From positions 60,419 through 124,418 of the forward strand of contig NZ_FYDX01000021.1 of assembly GCF_900187455.1 (NCBI RefSeq): 64,000 nt of DNA, written 5' to 3'. A program made the position numbers and the translations under genes. Shown here piece after piece: positions 46,267 through 53,076 of the stretch (the first letter of the stretch is position 1; the number at the start of each line of letters is the position of its first letter). The notes beneath the pieces were generated by a model that was not told where the DNA came from, made no database searches, and was given only the letters and a program-made list of their open reading frames with translations. Origin of the DNA: Pseudomonas sp. Irchel 3E13. GTDB lineage: Bacteria > Pseudomonadota > Gammaproteobacteria > Pseudomonadales > Pseudomonadaceae.

Positions 46267-47922
46267 TCAAGCCACCTCCATCTCCCCCCGTGGCACCTTC
46301 ACCCCCGCATCCTCCGTCTCCGGCTCAAAGCTGTCGCTCCGGGCCATCCGCCACATCCGCGCATAAAACTCACTGTCGATCGAGCCGCTGAGCAATTCCC
46401 CTGGCTTGAGGAACAAGTGCACCTGGGAAAACAGCCGAATTTCGCTGGGGCTTATCCGCCGCACCAGATGCTTGGGCTTGAGTTCGCTCGGGTGCTCCAG
46501 TCCCGCCGCCGCGAGCATCTCGGCTAACGCATGCAGCGTATTGCGATGAAAGCTGAAAACCCGATCCGCCTTCTCCGGCACCACCAATGCTCGTTGTCGC
46601 AGCGGATCCTGAGTGGCGACGCCGGTCGGGCAGGCGTTGGTGTGACAGCTCTGCGACTGGATACAGCCGATGGCGAACATGAAGCCGCGCGCCGAATTTA
46701 CCCAGTCCGCGCCAATGGCCAGCACGGCGGCGATATCGAAGGCGCTGACGATCTTGCCCGCCGCGCCGATGCGGATCCGGCTACGCAGGTTCAGTCCGAC
46801 CAACGTGTTGTGCACGAACATCAGCCCCTCGCGCATCGGCACGCCGATGTTGTCGCTGAACTCCCGCGGCGCCGCGCCGGTGCCGCCTTCCTTGCCATCG
46901 ACCACGATGAAATCCGGGGTGATGCCGGTCGCCAGCATCGCCTTGGCGATGCCCATGAATTCCCACGGATGCCCCAGGCAGAACTTGAAACCCACCGGCT
47001 TGCCGCCAGACAACTCGCGCAGCCGCGCAACGAATTCCAGCAGGCCGATGGGGGTGGAAAATGCACTGTGCGCCGCCGGTGAAATACAGTCCTCGCCGAC
47101 CATCACCCCGCGCGTCGCGGCAATTTCCGGGCTGACCTTATGCGCCGGCAGGATCCCGCCATGCCCGGGCTTGGCGCCTTGGCTCAGCTTGATCTCGATC
47201 ATCTTTACTTGTGGATCACGCGCCTGCTCGGCGAAGCGCTGCGGGTCAAAACGGCCTTCGGCGGTGCGGCAGCCGAAATAGCCGCTGCCGATCTCCCAGA
47301 TCAGGTCGCCGCCGTGTTCACGGTGGTACGGGCTGATACTGCCTTCGCCCGTGTCATGGGCGAAACGCCCGCGCCGCGCGCCCTTGTTCAGCGCGGCGAT
47401 GGCATTGGCGCTAAGCGCGCCGAAACTCATCGCCGAGATGTTGAAGATGGAGGCCGAATACGGTTGCTTGCACTGCGGCCCGCCGATGGAAATACGAAAC
47501 GACGCCGGGTCGGGTGTCGGTGCCGGCAGCATCGAATGGCTGATGAACTCGAAGCCGGGACGGTAGGCATCCTTCAGCGTGCCGAAGGCTTTCTCCGCGC
47601 TCTCGTTCTTGGCCCGGGCGTAGACCAGCGAACGCTGCGCGCGGGAAAACGGCAACTGCTCGTCATCGCCCTCGATCAGGTACTGGCGGATTTCCGGGCG
47701 GATGGTTTCGATCAGATAACGCAGGTTGCCGAGGATCGGATAATTGCGCCGCACCGCGTGGTGCATCTGCCGCAGATCGTTCAGCCCGACCAGACTTAGC
47801 AGCGCGGTGATCACCGTCAACGGCCAGAGCCAGGCATGGGCGGGAAGAAAAGGAAGGCTGATGAAGAAGAACGACAGGCAGCCGGCCAGACAGGCGTAAC
47901 GGCTTTGGAACAACGCTTTCAT
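46267..47922 (-). CDS. FMN-binding glutamate-synthase-like protein with N-terminal membrane anchor
   Basis: This 551-residue protein has two hydrophobic helices at about residues 10-45, then a full glutamate synthase central/FMN domain: FNISAMSFGALSANAIAALNKGA, DTGEGSISPYH, IEIKLSQGAKPGHGG, IVVDGKEGGTGAAPREFSDN. A cysteine cluster (C in IGCIQSQSCHTNACPTGVA) matches the 3Fe-4S site of GltB. It lacks the N-terminal glutamine amidotransferase domain and the GltD subunit, so it is not a normal glutamate synthase. The reaction is unknown. Confidence 0.85.
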   Translation of the reverse strand: MKALFQSRYACLAGCLSFFFISLPFLPAHAWLWPLTVITALLSLVGLNDLRQMHHAVRRNYPILGNLRYLIETIRPEIRQYLIEGDDEQLPFSRAQRSLVYARAKNESAEKAFGTLKDAYRPGFEFISHSMLPAPTPDPASFRISIGGPQCKQPYSASIFNISAMSFGALSANAIAALNKGARRGRFAHDTGEGSISPYHREHGGDLIWEIGSGYFGCRTAEGRFDPQRFAEQARDPQVKMIEIKLSQGAKPGHGGILPAHKVSPEIAATRGVMVGEDCISPAAHSAFSTPIGLLEFVARLRELSGGKPVGFKFCLGHPWEFMGIAKAMLATGITPDFIVVDGKEGGTGAAPREFSDNIGVPMREGLMFVHNTLVGLNLRSRIRIGAAGKIVSAFDIAAVLAIGADWVNSARGFMFAIGCIQSQSCHTNACPTGVATQDPLRQRALVVPEKADRVFSFHRNTLHALAEMLAAAGLEHPSELKPKHLVRRISPSEIRLFSQVHLFLKPGELLSGSIDSEFYARMWRMARSDSFEPETEDAGVKVPRGEMEVA

Positions 47923-48268
47923 GAGGTTTCCGCAGGGCTCTTGATCGCGCCAAGGATAGGCAAAGCGGGGCGGGAGAAAACCTGGGGTTTTGGTAAAACT
48001 GTTTTATCGGGGAGGGCGTTGCAAAACCGCGTTGAGCCGTGAACTGACGAGTGGGGCCGGTCACTTTCCGGGGATATTCGATTGATGAAAAGCTCACTCA
48101 AGGTCACGACGCCCCAAGGCAGTAGCGGAGAGTCTGATCCTCCTGCTGGAAGCCACGACAACCGATGGCGACGACATCCGCCCGATGCTGCACTTCCCAC
48201 GCCAAACCGCTACCATTTCGCCCCTTTGCCGCTAGGGTGAAAGACGTCGAAAACTGCTGGAGTCGAGG
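47923..48268. other. Intergenic region between divergent genes
   Basis: These 346 bases lie between the glutamate-synthase-like gene and the acetyltransferase gene, whose promoters must be here. An ATG at 48085 opens a frame of about 50 codons (MKSSLKVTTPQG), but without a clear ribosome site or recognisable family. The acetyltransferase ribosome site (GGAGTCGAGG) is at 48259-48268. I see nothing else. Confidence 0.5.
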
Positions 48269-48949
48269 ATGATCCTCACTGATTGGTACTGGAACCGCTG
48301 GATCCGCCGCCAGGGCTGCAAGCTTGGCAGCCGCTTGTCGAAGTTCCACAAAAAGTCCGTGCTCACCCTCGAAGACGGTGTGCGCATGGGCAACGTGCAG
48401 GTTGTCAGCCATGCGCTGTCCATCGGTGCCCACACCTACATTCGCGGCGAAGGTCAGTTGCAGTTCGTCGGTGCCATCGGGCGCTTTTGCTCCATCGGCA
48501 ACGGCGTGGTCATCGGCCAGGAAAAACACAACCATCCCACCGACTGGCTCAGCACCCATCCCTTCCAGTACACCGACACCGACTGGGAATACGATGCGCC
48601 GATCGAGATGGCTACCCTCGGCCATGACGTCTGGGTCGGCCATGAAGCGCTGATTCTCGAAGGTGTACACATCGGCACCGGTGCCATCATCGCCACCCGC
48701 GCCCTGGTCACCCAGGATGTCCCGCCCTATGCCGTGGTCGCCGGCGTGCCGGCGCGGGTCATTCGCTATCGCTATTCCGAAGAGATGATCGAGCGCCTAC
48801 TGGCGACCCAGTGGTGGGAGCGGGATTTCGAAGCACTGAAGAAACTGCCGCTGAACGATCCGGCGGCGTGTCTGGAGAAGCTGGAAGGGCTTTCGCCGGC
48901 GACCTATCGGCGGCTGGAATTGACGCGCAAGGGTGGGCGTCGAGTGTGA
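48269..48949 (+). CDS. CatB-like hexapeptide-repeat O-acetyltransferase
   Basis: This 226-residue protein is a left-handed beta-helix acetyltransferase: MGNVQVVSHALSIGAHTYI, IGRFCSIGNGVVIGQEKHN with the catalytic histidine region HNHPTDWLSTHPF, and HDVWVGHEALILEGVHIGTGAIIATRALVTQDVPPYAVVAGVPARVI. The family acetylates sugars, antibiotics or polysaccharide precursors. No sugar or resistance genes lie next to it. The substrate is unknown. Confidence 0.85.
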   Translation: MILTDWYWNRWIRRQGCKLGSRLSKFHKKSVLTLEDGVRMGNVQVVSHALSIGAHTYIRGEGQLQFVGAIGRFCSIGNGVVIGQEKHNHPTDWLSTHPFQYTDTDWEYDAPIEMATLGHDVWVGHEALILEGVHIGTGAIIATRALVTQDVPPYAVVAGVPARVIRYRYSEEMIERLLATQWWERDFEALKKLPLNDPAACLEKLEGLSPATYRRLELTRKGGRRV

Positions 48950-48952
48950 CAG

Positions 48953-48986
48953 TCCGAGCCTTCGGACCTTGATTCGAAGGCTCGGA
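48953..48986. terminator. Inverted repeat between convergent genes
   Basis: TCCGAGCCTTCG / CGAAGGCTCGGA is a 12-base perfect stem with a 10-base loop starting four bases after the acetyltransferase stop. A second dyad (CCGCGTCGAA / TTCGACGCGG, 48990-49017) overlaps the end of the lipoprotein gene. Neither has a U-tract, so a bidirectional terminator role is probable but not certain. Confidence 0.5.
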
Positions 48987-49003
48987 TTACCGCGTCGAAA
49001 ACC

Positions 49004-49456
49004 TTACTTCGACGCGGCCAGCTTGCAGCAATCTTTCAGATCACGCTGCGCCTGGGCTTCGGAGATTTGCTCCAGGCCAGCGCCACCTACGAATGCACCC
49101 ATCTTGATGTACTGGCGCAGGTAGTAGTTCTTACCCGGCTCGGTAACCAGGGTGAGGGTGTTGTCGCTGAACTCGGATTCAGTGCCGATAACGTGTTTGC
49201 CTGGGGCGAGGAAGCGGTGGAAGTACACGCCTTTCGCCGTTTCGCCGATGAGTTCGCCGTTAACCGTCAGCGATTTCTTCAGTGCTTGTCCGGTGAAGCT
49301 GTCGCGGTAAATGTACAGGCCAGACTTGTCTGCAGGTGGCGCGGAGAAGGTCTTGAGCTGGGCGTCTGCTTCAGTGGAACCCATCGGTACGGAGGCGCAA
49401 CCGGTGAGGATGGCGAAACCCAGAGCAGTGCCGAGCAGCTTGATGCTGTTACGCAT
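49004..49456 (-). CDS. DUF2846-type lipoprotein
   Basis: This 150-residue protein has a lipoprotein signal peptide with lipobox LTGC (C at residue 20), followed by a short linker. The rest is a beta-rich domain (SGLYIYRDSFTGQALKKSLTVNGELIGETAKGVYFHRFLAPGKHVI) like DUF2846 proteins. It should sit in the outer or inner membrane facing the periplasm. Function unknown. It is transcribed alone and diverges from the MoxR operon. Confidence 0.85.
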   Translation of the reverse strand: MRNSIKLLGTALGFAILTGCASVPMGSTEADAQLKTFSAPPADKSGLYIYRDSFTGQALKKSLTVNGELIGETAKGVYFHRFLAPGKHVIGTESEFSDNTLTLVTEPGKNYYLRQYIKMGAFVGGAGLEQISEAQAQRDLKDCCKLAASK

Positions 49457-49700
49457 TGAAAATCCTTTTAAAGAAGAGAATGAAGGCGCAGGAGCATTGA
49501 GTGCTCCGGCGATATCATTCTGCCATACCGTTTGTTTTTATCTTGTTGCTGCTGTGGTTTTTTTGAGGATTCATGAGCGGCGTCAATAGTTCAGGGCTTG
49601 GTTATCTGGGCAATCAGGTGCTCTATCACGGCATCTTCCTTCTTGTGATTACGCCTTTTCCTGAGGCAAGATTCTTCGTTTCAGCTCAGGGAAGGTGCTT

Positions 49701-50822
49701 ATGTCCGCGTCATTGCACAGCGCTGCCGCACAGATTCGTCAGGCGGTGCGGGTCGCCACCGAGGGGTTGGTGGGGCGGGAGCAACTGGCCGAGCTGATTG
49801 TCCTCGCCGCCGTCGCGCAGGAGCACATTCTGGTGGTCGGTCCGCCCGGCACCGCCAAGAGCGCGGTGGTGCGCCGGGTGGCGCAGTGCATGGGCGGGCG
49901 CTATTTCGAATACCTGCTCGGACGCTTCACCGAGCCCTCCGAGCTGTTCGGCACCGTGGACCTGAAAAAGCTGCGCGAGGGCACGGTGGAAACCGATGTC
50001 AGCGGCATGCTGCCCGAAGCCGATATCGTCTTCCTCGACGAAGTTTTCCTCGGCTCCACCGCGATCCTCAATACGCTGCTCGGCGTGCTCAACGAACGCC
50101 GCTTCCGCCGCGGTCACACCCAGATCCAATGCCCGCTGCGGGTGTGCGTCGGCGCCGCCAACGGCCTGCCGGACGATGAAGCGCTGGCGGCCTTCGGTGA
50201 TCGCTTCCTGCTGCACCTGTTCGTCGATTCGGTGCCGGACAACCAGCTTGAAGCGATGCTGTCCGGCGGCTGGCAGTCCGAGCAGCGCCCGGTCCAGCAA
50301 CTGCTGGGATTGAGCCAGCTGGATGTGCTGGGCCATGCGCTGAAAGATGTCGACCTCGCGCAGGTTCGTCCCGCGCTGGCCCAGGCCATCCGCCGCCTGC
50401 GCGAGGCCGGGGTGCAGTTGTCGGACCGGCGCATCGTCAAGTCCCAGCGCCTGATCGCCGCCGCCGCGTTGCTCAGTGGTCGCACCGAAGCCAGCGAAGC
50501 GGACCTGTGGCCGCTGCTGTACGTGCTGCCGACCAAGGAGATTCAGCAGCACGGTCGCGAGGTCCTGCGCGATCTGTTCGCCCAGTCCAGCAACAGCCAT
50601 TTGTTCAGTGCCGTGGAAGAGGCGACCTTGCAGCCGATGTCGCGGCTCAGCCGTCTCCTGGAAACCGCCGAAGACTACCTCGCCCGCCGCGAGCCACCCG
50701 CCAGCGCGCAACTGGAAAACCTGCTGCGGGAAATCGACGCCAACTTCAACAGCCAGACCATGCCGGCCCAACTGCAGGACGTTCGTGGACGCGTGACCCG
50801 CCTGCTGACCAGCACTGTATGA
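49701..50822 (+). CDS. MoxR-type AAA+ ATPase of a MoxR-vWA-propeller system
   Basis: This 373-residue MoxR ATPase carries Walker A GPPGTAKS (residues 47-54), Walker B DIVFLDEVFLGSTAILNTLL (about 108-127), VCVGAANGLPDD (sensor 1) and a C-terminal lid. MoxR proteins act as chaperone-like remodellers with a vWA partner. I chose ATG at 49701 after GGAAGG; a GTG two codons earlier is possible. Its stop overlaps the next start (ATGA). With the three following genes it makes a compact operon. This MoxR group resembles RavA and the bpX-associated type rather than the methanol-oxidation MoxR. Confidence 0.92.
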   Translation: MSASLHSAAAQIRQAVRVATEGLVGREQLAELIVLAAVAQEHILVVGPPGTAKSAVVRRVAQCMGGRYFEYLLGRFTEPSELFGTVDLKKLREGTVETDVSGMLPEADIVFLDEVFLGSTAILNTLLGVLNERRFRRGHTQIQCPLRVCVGAANGLPDDEALAAFGDRFLLHLFVDSVPDNQLEAMLSGGWQSEQRPVQQLLGLSQLDVLGHALKDVDLAQVRPALAQAIRRLREAGVQLSDRRIVKSQRLIAAAALLSGRTEASEADLWPLLYVLPTKEIQQHGREVLRDLFAQSSNSHLFSAVEEATLQPMSRLSRLLETAEDYLARREPPASAQLENLLREIDANFNSQTMPAQLQDVRGRVTRLLTSTV

Positions 50823-51253
50823 ATGCCCCGCTGATGAGCTGGGGCTGGCGACCGCGCTCCGAAGCGGCCGCGCCCCAGGCGGCGGTGGGCTGGGGCGATG
50901 CTGCGCGGCGCCTGCATGCGCGTCTGGCGACGTTGCCCGAAGAACAGGCGGCGCGGCTGCAAGCCACGGCCAATCGCGATGTGCTGGTGGTGTGTGGTGC
51001 GGCCGAGGATTTGCCGTGGGTCGATGGCGTTGAATATGCCGCTACCGATGAGCGCGCGCCCGGTCTGTGGCTGCCCACCAGTTGGGAACCCGAAGTGCCG
51101 CTGGACCTGCTCGGCCAGGCGCTGTCGCGCGCCTTTTCCCGAGCGCCGCTGTTGCTCTGGCGTGAGCCGCAGGCGGTGGTTCCCCTTGATCGACAACTGC
51201 CGCTGACGTCGCAGCATGTGCAGCGCATCGCCGCGCACTGGACGGGCCGCTGA
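50819..51253 (+). CDS. Small protein between MoxR and vWA genes, possible bpX-type accessory domain
   Basis: This 144-residue protein starts at ATG 50819, overlapping the MoxR stop, and ends one base into the next gene. It has no signal peptide or membrane helix and no motif I recognise. A conserved-looking part is VDGVEYAATDERAPGLWLPTSWEPEVPLDLLGQALS. A longer frame upstream runs antisense-like through MoxR and is rejected. Its position in the operon suggests it is an accessory or adaptor domain protein of the ternary system. Function unknown. Confidence 0.75.
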   Translation: MNAPLMSWGWRPRSEAAAPQAAVGWGDAARRLHARLATLPEEQAARLQATANRDVLVVCGAAEDLPWVDGVEYAATDERAPGLWLPTSWEPEVPLDLLGQALSRAFSRAPLLLWREPQAVVPLDRQLPLTSQHVQRIAAHWTGR

Positions 51254-53076
51254 TGCAATTACCTGACTCCCTGCAACCGTGGCGGCAATGGCTGACCTGG
51301 TTCGCCCCCGAGCACCTGCCGTTGTTCGCCGATCTGCTCGGGCGCCTCAACCCGATCCTCGGTCCGTGGCGCGGCCTGCAACAAGGCGGTGTGCCCGAGC
51401 CCGACGGCCTGGGCGACCTGCAGCGTCGCGGTTCCTACGAGCGCCTGCTGTCCAGCGAATGGCTGCTGGCGGGCGAGGTGCCGGAAGAATTCCTGCGCCG
51501 GGCGGTCTCCGGTGAGCACATGTTTCTCGCCCCGCAGTACCAGGCGCGGCAGGCCAGTCGCCTGATCGTGGTGCTGTTCGATGCCGGTCCGCTGCAACTG
51601 GGCGCGGCGCGGCTGGTGCATCTGGCCTTGTTGATGCTGCTCGCGCGCCGTGCGCAAGAAGCGGGCGCCGAATTGCGTTGGGGCATTCTCCAGGACGCGC
51701 CGCAGTTGCGCCCCCTCGATGGCGCGGCGCAGCTCAAGGCGTTGCTCGCCGCGCGCACCTGGAACGTGGTCAGCGAGGAACACTGGCAGACCTGGCGTCA
51801 CTGGCTCGGCGAACAGTCGCAACAGGCCGGCGAGTGCTGGCTGGTGGGACAGCGCCTGCCCGCCAGCGACCGCCAGTTCTGCTCCCACCGCGTGCACCTG
51901 CACCGTAGCCTCGACGGCCAAAGCCTGACGTTCGAATTGCTGGCGAGCAGCCAACGCCGGGTGTTGCTGCCGATCCCTGATGAGGGCTCGGCGCTGCAAT
52001 TGCTCAAGGGCCAGTTCGAAGGCGAAGTGGTTGCCGCACCGGTCAAAGGCGCCGTGCCGCGTGTCGCCCAGACCCTCGCGCCGATCATCTCCAGCCACGG
52101 CGGCCACGTGGCGCTCAGGCTGCTCGATCAGCCCGGCATGGTGGTCATCAAGCTGCCGGCGCATCACCAGAAAAAGGGGCTGGAAGTGCGCACCTCGGTC
52201 TGGAGCGGCAGCTCTTCGCCGTTGGGGATTACCTTCCTCGGGCGCTCCATTGGCGCGGTGTTGAGTGAGGGGGATCAACTGCGTTTCTGGCACATGAGCG
52301 GCCTGAGGGCGGTAGACAAACCAAGCCGCGATCAACTGCAACTGCCGCCCGGCACCGCCACGCTGCTGCCCACCGTCTGGATTCGCAACAGCACCGCCAG
52401 CCGCCTGCTTCTGCTGGACAGCAAAGGCCATCTGGCGAGCTGGTCCATCGCGGGCAAAACCGATGCCGGGCCCGACAACGGCAAGACCCGCTACCTGGCA
52501 GACGACGTGATGGCGATGGCCAAGGTCGACGAGGACGCCATGGCTTACGTGCGCCGCGACGGCAGCCAGTTGTACGCCAGCGCCGTAGGTGTTTCGGGTG
52601 TCGTGGGGCCGTTCATGGTGGGCCCGGCCAAGGACGTCACCCAAGTGCTGTTCATCGCCGGCTGGCCGTGGCGCGTGGGCTTCGGCGGCTGCGCGTTGTG
52701 CTCGGTCGAGAACGGCAGCGAGCGCTGGACGGTGATCACCGCCAGCAGCTTTCCCGTGCGCTCGGAGCGCATCGAACTGGCCCCCGGCTGGAGAGGCATC
52801 GGCCTTCGACAGCGCAAGGAAGAACACCATTGCGCCCTGGTGCTGCTGGGCCCGAACCAGCGCAGCGTCGCCCTCTACGAGGAAGGGGAGCAGCGGATGC
52901 TGTTCACCACCAGCGAAGAAATCGTGCGCTACAGCTACTGCCCGATGACCGAGCTGATCGCCGTCCTCACCAGCGCCCGCGAGCTGTTGGTGTACTCGCT
53001 GGCGCAAGGCAGATTGCGGCTGCAGGTGAGCTGCAACCAGACACCGGAAACCACAAGGATGCTGTCGGGTGCTTGA
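51253..53076 (+). CDS. vWA-like protein with C-terminal beta-propeller-like region
   Basis: This 607-residue protein has a vWA-like domain in its first third, with RLIVVLFDAGPLQLGAARLVHLALLML near residues 101-127. The metal-binding DxSxS of a MIDAS is replaced by DAGPL, so the metal site appears lost. The remaining two-thirds (from about residue 240) consist of beta-strand repeats (RFWHMSGLRAVDK, LLLLDSKGHLASW, YVRRDGSQLYAS, LVLLGPNQRSVALY) that look like propeller blades. The start overlaps the previous stop (TGATG). It would be the partner of the MoxR ATPase. Confidence 0.75.
   Translation: MQLPDSLQPWRQWLTWFAPEHLPLFADLLGRLNPILGPWRGLQQGGVPEPDGLGDLQRRGSYERLLSSEWLLAGEVPEEFLRRAVSGEHMFLAPQYQARQASRLIVVLFDAGPLQLGAARLVHLALLMLLARRAQEAGAELRWGILQDAPQLRPLDGAAQLKALLAARTWNVVSEEHWQTWRHWLGEQSQQAGECWLVGQRLPASDRQFCSHRVHLHRSLDGQSLTFELLASSQRRVLLPIPDEGSALQLLKGQFEGEVVAAPVKGAVPRVAQTLAPIISSHGGHVALRLLDQPGMVVIKLPAHHQKKGLEVRTSVWSGSSSPLGITFLGRSIGAVLSEGDQLRFWHMSGLRAVDKPSRDQLQLPPGTATLLPTVWIRNSTASRLLLLDSKGHLASWSIAGKTDAGPDNGKTRYLADDVMAMAKVDEDAMAYVRRDGSQLYASAVGVSGVVGPFMVGPAKDVTQVLFIAGWPWRVGFGGCALCSVENGSERWTVITASSFPVRSERIELAPGWRGIGLRQRKEEHHCALVLLGPNQRSVALYEEGEQRMLFTTSEEIVRYSYCPMTELIAVLTSARELLVYSLAQGRLRLQVSCNQTPETTRMLSGA

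Noticed and set aside
48085..48240. Short frame beginning MKSSLKVTTPQG
   Set aside because: About 50 codons, no convincing ribosome site and no known family. Mentioned only in the intergenic entry.
49573..49797. 74-codon frame with a TGAGGA site upstream of MoxR
   Set aside because: The ribosome site is fair, but the frame runs about 100 bases into the MoxR gene in another frame, where its sequence is a shadow of that gene.
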